From an uncultured Veillonellaceae bacterium (GTDB lineage Bacteria; Bacillota; Negativicutes; Veillonellales; Negativicoccaceae): DNA of 21,108 bases. Position numbers and translations under genes: made by a program. Below, piece after piece: positions 14,956 through 21,108 of this stretch. Numbering within the stretch: the first letter of the stretch is position 1; the number at the start of each line of letters is the position of its first letter. The notes below the pieces were generated by a model. That model did no database searches and was not told the origin of the DNA. It worked only from the letters and a program-made list of their open reading frames with translations. The DNA lies in assembly GCA_947254705.1 (NCBI GenBank), contig CAMYCX010000017.1, positions 1-21,108 of the forward strand. The letters are read 5' to 3'.

Positions 14956-15038
14956 ATTGGTATCACTGATCGGGTAGAAAAATGACGATGAAGGCAAAAA
15001 CAAAATCCGTAGTGATGTAGTCAAAAAGGAGGTCAATT

Positions 15039-16343
15039 ATGGGATTTATTCAAGCAATCAAGGGTTCCATCGGAGGAACGTTAGCGGATCAATGGAAGGA
15101 TTACTATGGGCCGAAACCCGGCGTTTCTCCCACGGCAGGGCTGTTTCCCGGCGTCCCCATGGGGGTCAATAATGACAGAGGCTCCAATTACAAAGGTAAT
15201 GCGAATATCATTACAACGGGAAGCAAGGTGATTGTTCCGGAAGGAACCGCTTTGGTTACCATTCAGGACGGTGCGATTACGAATATCATCACCGAGGTGG
15301 GCGGATATGAGTATAGCAACGACGATGTGAACGCAAAGTCTATTTTTGCGGGAGATTCCTTTATGGACTCTCTGGTCAAATCATCGTGGGAAAAATTTAA
15401 GTTTGGCGGAGTTCCTGCTACGCAGCAGTTATTGTTCTATGTCAACTTAAAAGAAATTCCGAACAACAGATTCGGCACACAGTCGGAAATCTATTGGGAT
15501 GATGCGTTCTTCGGCACACAAGTGGGAGCTGTTACCAGAGGAACATATACCTTGCGTATTGTGGATCCCATCCTGTTCATCAAGAACTTTGTGCCGGTCA
15601 AGTATGTGTCTGCAGGCGCGCCGGAATTTGATTTTGCCGACATGGATAATGACGCCGGCGAACAGTTGTTTAATGAAGTCGTGGGGAGTCTGTCCGCCGC
15701 TTTTTCGAACTATACCAACGATCCCACCCGCGGGAATCGAATGTCAAGGATTCAGGGCGATCAAATCGGTTTTGCGCAAGCACTGGGACAGGCCGTGGAA
15801 GATGCCTATCAGTGGAAATCGTCCCGAGGTCTCGAAATTGTCAAGACGGCCATTCTTGCTATTGAATATGATGACGATACGAAAACGCTCATGTCCGACG
15901 TTAAGAAAGCGGATGCCCTTTCCGGTGCCAGAGGAAATGCCTTTATGCAACAGGCGGCGGCCAGAGGTATGCAGGGAGCCGGAGAAAATGGCGGCGGAGC
16001 AGGCATGGCCTTTATGGGAATGGGAATGCAGGCTGCCGGCGGCATGATGGGCGGCATGCAGCAGCCCAATACGCAGGGGTCCTACCAACCGAACTTCGGT
16101 CAGCCGCAGCAAGGAATGCCGCAGCAAGGAATGCCGCAGCAAGGAATGCCGCAGCAAGGAATGCCGCAACAAGGAATGCCGCAGCAGGCACAGCAACAGC
16201 AGGCACAGCCGCAGCAGACACCGCCGCAGGAAGCTACTACCGATCCGACGACAAAGCTGATCCAAATGAAAAAATTGTTGGATGCCGGCGTTATTTCGCA
16301 AGAAGAATTTGATAAAGTGAAAAAAGATTTGTTGGGGTTTTAA
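15039..16343 (+). CDS. SPFH/virion-core-like protein with C-terminal SHOCT motif (YdjI-like)
   Basis: A 434-residue soluble protein. Residues about 1-300 form the SPFH-like 'virion core' region seen in Bacillus subtilis YdjI: GSKVIVPEGTALVTIQDGAI, then KEIPNNRFGTQSEIYWDD and the TYTLRIVDP strand. A Gly/Met/Ala-rich linker (about 305-350) precedes five MPQQG-type repeats and a Gln/Pro-rich tract (356-400). The last 30 residues (TKLIQMKKLLDAGVISQEEF and on) are a SHOCT oligomerisation motif. The ATG follows AAAAAGGAGG. The stop is 3 bases before the zinc-ribbon gene, which in B. subtilis (YdjG) sits in the same operon and recruits envelope-stress proteins. An envelope scaffold role is therefore a reasoned guess. 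Confidence 0.88.
   Translation: MGFIQAIKGSIGGTLADQWKDYYGPKPGVSPTAGLFPGVPMGVNNDRGSNYKGNANIITTGSKVIVPEGTALVTIQDGAITNIITEVGGYEYSNDDVNAKSIFAGDSFMDSLVKSSWEKFKFGGVPATQQLLFYVNLKEIPNNRFGTQSEIYWDDAFFGTQVGAVTRGTYTLRIVDPILFIKNFVPVKYVSAGAPEFDFADMDNDAGEQLFNEVVGSLSAAFSNYTNDPTRGNRMSRIQGDQIGFAQALGQAVEDAYQWKSSRGLEIVKTAILAIEYDDDTKTLMSDVKKADALSGARGNAFMQQAAARGMQGAGENGGGAGMAFMGMGMQAAGGMMGGMQQPNTQGSYQPNFGQPQQGMPQQGMPQQGMPQQGMPQQGMPQQAQQQQAQPQQTPPQEATTDPTTKLIQMKKLLDAGVISQEEFDKVKKDLLGF
16105..16179 (+). repeat. Five tandem 15-bp repeats in the SPFH gene
   Basis: CCGCAGCAAGGAATG is repeated five times head to tail (16105, 16120, 16135, 16150, 16165); only the last has a single change (CAACAA). The unit encodes PQQGM and keeps frame, so copy-number change alters linker length between the SPFH region and the SHOCT tail without breaking the protein. 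Confidence 0.95.
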
Positions 16344-16346
16344 ATC

Positions 16347-17879
16347 ATGGACGACTTGAATAATCGGGACGAAAACCGGACCGAACACAAAATCATACAG
16401 ACCGATGCGGGCGCGAAGGATGGGCAGATGAAATGTCCGAAGTGCGGCGCTACCGACATCTCGCAAAATGTGAACACAGGCAAACTGCGGTGTAATTTTT
16501 GTCGGCATGAGTTTGAGTTGGAAAAAGACACTTCGATGGAAACGAATGTGGAAAACCTGCACGGGAAGGTCATCGGGTCAGGGGCGCAAAATATTGTGCC
16601 GGACACGAAGGACATTCTCACCTTGAAGTGTGAAAGTTGCGGTGCCGAGGTTGTCATTGATACAAGCGAAGCGGCGCAAGCCAGATGCCACTGGTGCAGA
16701 AACACGTTGTCTTTGAATCGACAAATTCCCAACGGGGCAATTCCTGATGTGGTGTTACCGTTTTCCGTCAAAAAGGAAGCCGCCAAGGCGGAAATTGAAA
16801 AATTTGTCGGCAACAGAAAGTTTTTTGCACATCCTCAATTCACCAAAGAGTTTACCACTGAGAATATCATGGGCGTATATTTCCCCTATATGCTTGTCGA
16901 TGTCAACGGGCATGCGGATTTTCAGGGGGAAGGCGAGCATGAGGTCAGGCAGTACACCGTAGGCAGCGGCGATAACAAGGAAACCAGGTATGATGCCGAC
17001 TTATATCGAGTGGGACGAAAGTTTGATATCACGATCAAAGAACTGTCCATTGAAGCAAGTGCGGATAAGCTCGACAAAACAAATAGGGAAAAAACAAATA
17101 ATATAATCAACTCAATCATGCCTTTTGATACGGACAACTGTGTGAAGTGGAATGCGAATTACCTGAAGGGGTACACCTCCGAACGCAGGGATATCAATGT
17201 GGATCAGTTGGAAAACGTAGTGATGGCACAGGCGAAAGACGTGGCGAAATTCAAGATCAATGATACCTTGGAAGATTATGATAGGGGTGTATGCTGGGAG
17301 AGCAGTCATCTTGATGTAGAAGGACAGCAATGGAAAGCCGCTTACCTTCCGGTATGGCTGTACAGTTATCAAGAAAAAAAGAACGGAAAAAGTCTTCTCC
17401 ACTATATTGCGGTTAATGGAAGAACGATGGAAACCATGGGGAGTATACCCATTCACATGCCGAAACTCATTGGTATTTCAGCAGTTGTTGAAATTATTGG
17501 CCTCTTGATTATGCTCTTTGTTGATTTTGATGAAGATTTTCAATATAAATGGACTTTGCTTCTGTCGGGTATTCTATTTTTTACCGCCATGTATATGCGG
17601 TATAGAAATGCAGAGGCACGGCACAGCTATGAAACGGAAACGGTTGCCAACATATCCAATCTGATTGCGGAAGATGAATTTATTGCGCACAGGTTGGGCC
17701 TGGAGAAATCACGAATGGAAGGGGCCAACAATACAACATTGGATGGTGAAAACGTTTCTCCCGTGTACGAGGATTCGGTGAACAAGCTAACCGTTGACAG
17801 CGGAGTTCTCGATGCTTTGGAAGAGAACAGCGCCACGACCGATTTTGTAAAAGACAAAATCAAAAAGTATTCAAAGTAG
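16347..17879 (+). CDS. Double zinc-ribbon (TFIIB-type) membrane protein, YdjG-like
   Basis: A 510-residue protein. Two N-terminal zinc ribbons are seen: CPKC/CNFC (Cys30, 33, 49, 52) and CESC/CHWC (Cys95, 98, 114, 117). Residues about 125-370 form a large cytoplasmic domain containing VYFPYMLVDVNG and AAYLPVWLYSYQ strand motifs. Two transmembrane helices follow (about 374-391 and 401-418), then a helical polar tail of about 90 residues. This is the layout of B. subtilis YdjG, which docks PspA at the membrane. The ATG is 3 bases after the SPFH stop with no strong ribosome site, so it is probably translated by coupling. The lipoprotein gene follows. No PspA gene is in the window. Function is inferred from layout and neighbour only. 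Confidence 0.87.
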   Translation: MDDLNNRDENRTEHKIIQTDAGAKDGQMKCPKCGATDISQNVNTGKLRCNFCRHEFELEKDTSMETNVENLHGKVIGSGAQNIVPDTKDILTLKCESCGAEVVIDTSEAAQARCHWCRNTLSLNRQIPNGAIPDVVLPFSVKKEAAKAEIEKFVGNRKFFAHPQFTKEFTTENIMGVYFPYMLVDVNGHADFQGEGEHEVRQYTVGSGDNKETRYDADLYRVGRKFDITIKELSIEASADKLDKTNREKTNNIINSIMPFDTDNCVKWNANYLKGYTSERRDINVDQLENVVMAQAKDVAKFKINDTLEDYDRGVCWESSHLDVEGQQWKAAYLPVWLYSYQEKKNGKSLLHYIAVNGRTMETMGSIPIHMPKLIGISAVVEIIGLLIMLFVDFDEDFQYKWTLLLSGILFFTAMYMRYRNAEARHSYETETVANISNLIAEDEFIAHRLGLEKSRMEGANNTTLDGENVSPVYEDSVNKLTVDSGVLDALEENSATTDFVKDKIKKYSK

Positions 17880-17912
17880 GAGTAAGGAGGAATCATCATG
17901 AGATGAGGAAAA

Positions 17913-18491
17913 ATGTTCGGTGTATCGATTTTAGCAGTCTTTTTGGCGGCAACATTTATTTTGGCGGGATGCGGAAATGAAAAAATAACCAGGGAATATA
18001 CGTTGAATGATCGCATCAAAATCGTTGTTGATGTACCGAGAGAAGAAGATAATTTTAAGAAGATGCTGGAAGATGAGGAGTCGGAGGATCTGATGTATTA
18101 TCCGGTATTCTATCAAGGCGTTCTGGGAACGAAAAATACATATTTCTTCGTCCGGTTTGATAATTTTGAGTACCAAACTCATATATCATTCGAAAAAGAC
18201 CATCCCGAGATGGACAAGAAGAATCCTAATTTCGATGATATGCTGAAAGTGGTAGCATCTGAGGAAAAGAGGCTTGACATCAACGGTGCGAAAGCCAGCA
18301 AGCGTGCGTTGAAGGAACGTGGTAAACTGGCGGGATACGTATATAGGATTGACGCAAAAGATCCCAAAGGCTATGTATCCATACTTGTCGTTCCCAAGGA
18401 CAGAAATGCGGATGTCGATGCACTGATGGGAACGGAAGAAGTAAAAGGTGTTATCGATTCGGCGAAGGTCATCAATACAGCCAAGAAATAA
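17913..18491 (+). CDS. Lipoprotein, unknown function, start region possibly frameshifted
   Basis: A secreted lipoprotein of 192 residues from the ATG at 17913. The hydrophobic signal ends in ILAGC with lipidated Cys20; the mature part is charged and rich in Lys/Asp/Glu with no recognised domain. The start region is odd. A strong AAGGAGG (17884-17890) is followed 7 bases later by an ATG (17898) that hits TGA at its third codon. Another ATG (17903) reads MRKN and then leaves frame. Removing one A from the run of five at 17909-17913 would give MRKMFGVSILAVF in one frame, a better signal peptide with positive charges. As it stands translation probably uses ATG 17913 with a weak GAGG. It is the last gene of the block. 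Confidence 0.75.
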   Translation: MFGVSILAVFLAATFILAGCGNEKITREYTLNDRIKIVVDVPREEDNFKKMLEDEESEDLMYYPVFYQGVLGTKNTYFFVRFDNFEYQTHISFEKDHPEMDKKNPNFDDMLKVVASEEKRLDINGAKASKRALKERGKLAGYVYRIDAKDPKGYVSILVVPKDRNADVDALMGTEEVKGVIDSAKVINTAKK

Positions 18492-18708
18492 AAGAGATGA
18501 TGACGATCGGCCCAAAGACCGGCGCAGGGAGTTTTTCAGATGTGCCCTTATGATGTGAACGGGCTGATAATAATCATTTGTGAATGCCCGCTACACAGGA
18601 CGTGACAAAAACAGTCAAAATCGGGCATATACGTAAGTATGTCAGGGGCATCATGCGGATCGGTAAGATCGCAAAAATGACAAGTGAATTTCAGGTGCCC
18701 TACCTAAT

Positions 18709-18756
18709 GTCGGGGTGAAGATGAACAGAGATCGTTCCGTTCGTTTTCGCCCCGAC
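18709..18756. terminator. Long hairpin, relative of 13006-13052
   Basis: GTCGGGGTGAAGATGAAC (18709-18726) pairs with GTTCGTTTTCGCCCCGAC (18739-18756) over 18 positions; the three non-Watson-Crick pairs are all G-U wobbles in plus-strand RNA. The following AGTTTGTTT gives only a weak T run. It shares GGGGYGAAGATGAA with the hairpin at 13006. It is about 215 bases after the last gene, so it may be a late terminator or a dispersed repeat. Confidence 0.6.
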
Positions 18757-19190
18757 AGTTTGTTTGCAAAGAAGCAGACACATCGCCGAAAGAGCTCTGA
18801 TGGGTTCAGACAGAGAAGTAGGGGGGATTGCCAAAAGAAAAACGAACAACAACGCAGAAAATAGAAGGATTTATGCTGTTCGAGGGGCAAATCCGGTTTA
18901 CGGTTACTTCGAGTATTTGACAAAGAAACCGACTCCATGCACTCATTCCGAGGCCGTTCGTCTCTTGCGGGCGGCTGTTTTTGTGTGCGTACCGGCGTCG
19001 CTGACAGGCGGATGGAAACAGACGTTGTCGATACGGGAGCGACGCGACGATCAAAGCGGGCGGTATCGGTGGAAACGACGGTCGTCGATGCGGGGCGTCG
19101 GTATCTGCGCGGTACGGGGATAACGGGCGTGCAGTGTCGGTCGATACGGGCGTGCAGATTAACGGCACGACCGTGCGCTCGGCCGCACAC
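18757..19190. other. Non-coding or decayed region
   Basis: Together with 18492-18708 this is a gene-free stretch of about 700 bases. Frames on both strands encode low-complexity Arg/Ser-rich peptides without ribosome sites. From about 19020 the plus strand becomes GC-rich and repeats TCGATACGGG-like units (near 19029, 19086 and 19141). Short pieces of plus-strand translation (SVDTGVQINGTTV, SDATIKAGGIGG) look like adhesin or haemagglutinin beta-repeats in changing frames. This may be a remnant of such a gene; the evidence is weak. Confidence 0.3.
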
Positions 19191-19218
19191 AAAAAAACAG
19201 GCTTCCTAAGAAGCCTGT
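19191..19218 (-). terminator. Terminator of the original tRNA-Arg transcript
   Basis: On the minus strand ACAGGCTTC-TTAG-GAAGCCTGT is a 9-bp perfect hairpin followed by seven T. It lies directly after the CCA end of the tRNA fragment, so this side is the original chromosome downstream of the tRNA gene. Confidence 0.9.
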
Positions 19219-19226
19219 CCATGTCG

Positions 19227-19270
19227 TGGTGCGCCTAGCAGGAATCGAACCTGCGCACCCGGTTCCGGAG
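19227..19270 (-). pseudogene. 3' fragment of tRNA-Arg(CCG), attachment-site scar
   Basis: Read on the minus strand, 44 bases match tRNA positions 32-76: anticodon loop CTCCGGA (anticodon CCG), stem ACCGG, short variable loop GTGC, T arm GCAGG-TTCGATT-CCTGC, acceptor strand TAGGCGC, discriminator A and encoded CCA. Upstream (19271 onward) the sequence turns into AT-rich DNA with no D arm or 5' acceptor strand, so the tRNA is not functional here. A duplicate starting at the anticodon loop and ending past CCA is the usual att repeat left by tyrosine-integrase elements in tRNA genes. The terminator on the left marks the chromosomal side, so the element lies to the right, with the intact tRNA at its far end. 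Confidence 0.85.
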
Positions 19271-19399
19271 TTTTAAATCATGGTTTTTGTTATTTTTTCT
19301 AAGCTTACTAATTTACCGCAAAAAGCCATAAATAAGCGTTTTGTCTGAATTTCTGCTTTGATAAACTTGGCCTATTATTGCTAAATTTATAGAGTTAAT

Positions 19400-19438
19400 A
19401 AAGTTATTGGGCTCAAAATTGGGCTCAATAACTTTTTT
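19400..19438 (+). promoter_or_regulatory. Direct repeats within an inverted repeat at the element edge
   Basis: TTGGGCTCAA occurs twice (19407-19416 and 19419-19428), separated by two bases. The pair is nested in an inverted repeat AAAGTTATTG/CAATAACTTT (19400-19409/19426-19435) ending in six T. About 130 bases from the tRNA scar, perfect short direct repeats suggest integrase arm-type sites; the T run also gives a terminator shape on the plus strand. Confidence 0.45.
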
Positions 19439-19506
19439 CTTTATCAGCCATCTTATAGATACCATTTTTGATAAATTTTTCCTATTTGTCTATTCAACAA
19501 GAAACT

Positions 19507-19540
19507 TAAAAAAGGACCAGATTTGTAAATCTGGTCCTTT
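19507..19540 (-). terminator. Terminator of the immunity-like cassette
   Basis: A perfect 14-bp stem (AAAGGACCAGATTT with AAATCTGGTCCTTT) with a 2-base loop; on the minus strand it is followed by a long T run. It ends transcription from the minus-strand genes to its right. Between it and the next stop (19541-19685) I see no clear gene; one minus-strand frame is open (HTEKPLLGQQTDLIVKAVHK) but has no start site. Confidence 0.88.
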
Positions 19541-19685
19541 CATCAATGCGTATGCTACCTTCTTCCCGACCGTTAACATCGCTACTTTTGTGTACGGCTT
19601 TTACGATGAGATCTGTTTGTTGTCCGAGCAAGGGCTTCTCTGTGTGCTTATGTTTCCTCTTGCGGTGGATATCAGTTTACTCATT

Positions 19686-20174
19686 TCACATTTTATCGTT
19701 TTCAATTAACTCTTTTAATTTTTCCAAATTCTCTCTGTTGTATTCAATATCTTGATAGGCATAATAATACTGGTAATCTTCCGCAATCTCTATAGGCAAA
19801 TTAACCACATCGTCTAGCTTCCAATTATACAGAAACCAAACATAACACCGGCGATAATCCGTACGAATCCAGTCTTTTATTGTCCATTCGTCATCAAAAA
19901 ACGGTTGATACCCTCCGGAGCCCCTCGGATACATGCTAAGAATATTTATATCTTTTCCCGCCGCCCATACCCAATATGGATGATCACTGTATTTAGAAAC
20001 CACTCGTCCTTTTCTGTCCAGAATATAGGTACCGTCTTTTCGCGGGACTAAAAATTGCGACTCATTCAGGACTCCTACATCAATCCCGTCTATATGGATT
20101 TTTTCTCCGGAAGTGTAGAACACATCATTTTTTTCATTTACCCAACCAATAACGTGATTATCTACAGATAACAC
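19686..20174 (-). CDS. Unknown protein, probably 5'-truncated
   Basis: From the GTG at 20174 the frame encodes 162 residues, but no ribosome site supports that start. The same frame stays open upstream and reads FYWLNRKGIIEKQITVKDD before the GTG, which looks like genuine protein and overlaps the end of the SUKH-like gene in another frame. The gene thus appears to have lost its start by joining to that gene. The residues are rich in aromatic and acidic groups (DHPYWVWAAGKD, YQYYYAYQDIEY); short repeats of the type DGTYILDRKGRVV suggest a beta-propeller or sheet-like N-terminal part. There is no signal peptide. Composition is much more AT-rich than the neighbouring gene. An immunity or effector role is only suggested by the context. 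Confidence 0.55.
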   Translation of the reverse strand: MLSVDNHVIGWVNEKNDVFYTSGEKIHIDGIDVGVLNESQFLVPRKDGTYILDRKGRVVSKYSDHPYWVWAAGKDINILSMYPRGSGGYQPFFDDEWTIKDWIRTDYRRCYVWFLYNWKLDDVVNLPIEIAEDYQYYYAYQDIEYNRENLEKLKELIENDKM

Positions 20175-20190
20175 ACGAGTAATGTCATCT

Positions 20191-21018
20191 TTAACAGTTA
20201 TCTGTTTCTCTATGATTCCTTTCCTGTTGAGCCAATAAAATATTGAGATACCTCGCCAGTTTCTTCTCCAGCAGTTCTGTCATATCATTGCAGAGGCGCC
20301 TTACCTTGTCCTGCTCATGGGCGTAGTACCAGATGGTATCCTCTCCGGGGCGGAGCAGGAGCTGGTCGCCGTCCGCTTCTTTCCAGAACTCGCCCAGCAC
20401 ACAATACCGCTCTCCATGGATGGTCAGATCAAACATCCCGGAAAGGGTAAGAATCACGCCAGTGGATACATTGATGCCTGCGGTCAGCAGGAAAAACTCC
20501 CGCACCTGGGACGGGAGCGTGAAGTCCAGCACGCTTTCTTGATCCCTGATCTGTTCCTCCGCGGCGGCAGGCTGGATTTTATCCGTGGGGTCCAGCACCT
20601 TTGCCAATGCCTTGCAAAACTTGGGGTATTGGCCAAATAGTTCTGGGTGGCTGGCCTTGAATTCCTTTTGCTTTTCCCGCTGCACCCGCTCCTGTTCCTT
20701 GCAGAAAGCGTCCAGCTCGGCCAGATACCGCTCCTGGTAGAGATTGCTGGCTTCAAATGCTATGCCGCTCTTTTCCAGAATGGCGATGGCTCCCTTTTGG
20801 CTGCCAAACACCGGGACCCACTGAAAGCCGTGTCGGCAGGGCTTCAGTTTCAGGAATTCACCCCGACTCAGCAGGGCTTCCAGTTCCGGCTCATGCTCGT
20901 CCCACCAGTTCCGCCAACTTTCCGGTGTTTCCCGGCCTTCGACCAGGTCCAGGAGCTTTGCTGTCAGGTTTTTGGTCCATAAGATCTTCCTCCGTTCCAG
21001 AGGGCGCGGGAATCCCAT
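20191..21018 (-). CDS. SMI1/KNR4 (SUKH) domain protein, immunity-like
   Basis: A 275-residue GC-rich gene. Residues about 145-260 show the SUKH pattern: a helix, then LPSQVREFFLLTAGINVSTG, then MFDLTIHGERYCVLGEFWKE and a DTIWYYAHEQ strand. The N-terminal half (about 130 residues, helical, Trp/Glu-rich) is not recognised. SUKH proteins in bacteria are mostly immunity proteins against contact-dependent or secreted toxins. The start is uncertain. An ATG at 21018 overlaps the stop of the upstream gene (TGATG). A better ribosome site (GGAGG) precedes an ATG at 20980 that is out of frame, but would be in frame if one A were removed from the run at 20969-20973, giving MDQNLTAKLLDLVEG. No toxin gene is visible before the window ends. 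Confidence 0.75.
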   Translation of the reverse strand: MGFPRPLERRKILWTKNLTAKLLDLVEGRETPESWRNWWDEHEPELEALLSRGEFLKLKPCRHGFQWVPVFGSQKGAIAILEKSGIAFEASNLYQERYLAELDAFCKEQERVQREKQKEFKASHPELFGQYPKFCKALAKVLDPTDKIQPAAAEEQIRDQESVLDFTLPSQVREFFLLTAGINVSTGVILTLSGMFDLTIHGERYCVLGEFWKEADGDQLLLRPGEDTIWYYAHEQDKVRRLCNDMTELLEKKLARYLNILLAQQERNHRETDNC

Positions 21019-21108
21019 CAATCCCACCAGAGATACCAGACAGTGGACTGCCGCAGCACATCCGCCAGCGCGCCCACAGTGGCGTCCTCCGGCCCCTGGT
21101 CGATCACA
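21018..21108 (-). CDS. C-terminal end of an unidentified gene (partial)
   Basis: The last 29 codons of a minus-strand gene entering from the right edge, ending with TGA at 21020-21018. The visible tail reads VIDQGPEDATVGALADVLRQ and ends in TVWYLWWD. It is GC-rich like the SUKH gene, whose ATG overlaps its stop, so the two form one transcript. Too little is visible to name the family; a toxin or another immunity gene would fit. Confidence 0.6.
   Translation of the reverse strand, partial: VIDQGPEDATVGALADVLRQSTVWYLWWD

Noticed and set aside
18651..19190. 179-codon minus-strand ORF left of the tRNA scar
   Set aside because: It overlaps the hairpin at 18709, is low-complexity Arg/Ser/Thr-rich, has no ribosome site, and begins just after the tRNA terminator.
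19407..19709. 100-codon plus-strand ORF at the element edge
   Set aside because: It crosses the minus-strand terminator and the direct repeats, with no convincing start site or domain.
1..21108. CRISPR array or insertion sequence
   Set aside because: No regularly spaced identical repeats with unique spacers and no transposase frame were seen; the only exact tandem repeat is inside the SPFH gene.

Overview
The window looks like a chromosomal segment of a low-GC-lineage anaerobe with a moderately GC-rich genome. It has strong AAGGAGG-type ribosome binding sites, lipoprotein signal peptides, many intrinsic terminators and short tightly packed operons. The protein style suggests a Negativicutes bacterium (Megasphaera/Veillonellaceae type). 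This is inference from style; the sequence contains no rRNA or other taxonomic marker that settles it.

Positions 1-4359 hold the tail of one SLC13/DASS anion transporter, a spacer with a small putative gene, a second complete SLC13 transporter preceded by a 67-residue co-transcribed small protein, a divergent LysR regulator that probably controls them, and a YigZ-family protein. Positions 4360-6630 hold a copper-type P1B ATPase divergent from yigZ. Positions 6796-11800 form an ABC importer operon of the Ugp/carbohydrate type: lipoprotein binding protein, internal terminator, two permeases, a MalK/UgpC-type ATPase and a xylose-isomerase-like TIM barrel enzyme. Positions 11877-12988 hold a 112-residue unknown protein translationally coupled to an enoyl-CoA hydratase.

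Positions 13200-18756 form a compositionally different, more AT-rich block. A promoter, a small ORF and an intrinsic terminator precede lipoprotein 1, an SPFH/virion-core-like protein with a C-terminal SHOCT motif, a double zinc-ribbon membrane protein and lipoprotein 2. The SPFH and zinc-ribbon pair resembles YdjI and YdjG of the Bacillus subtilis pspA-ydjGHI envelope-stress locus, but no PspA is present and two lipoproteins are. Related long hairpins (13006-13052 and 18709-18756) flank the block. This is the best candidate for an undescribed system in the window.

Near 19227-19270 lies a 3' fragment of tRNA-Arg(CCG), with its terminator on the left and no 5' half on the right. That is the classic scar of an element integrated into a tRNA 3' end. 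The element should therefore begin at about 19271 and run rightwards out of the window. Its edge carries 10-bp direct repeats that could be integrase arm sites. Next comes a minus-strand cassette: a 5'-truncated unknown ORF, an SMI1/KNR4 (SUKH)-type immunity-like gene and the end of another gene. The composition changes abruptly inside the cassette, suggesting shuffled immunity genes.
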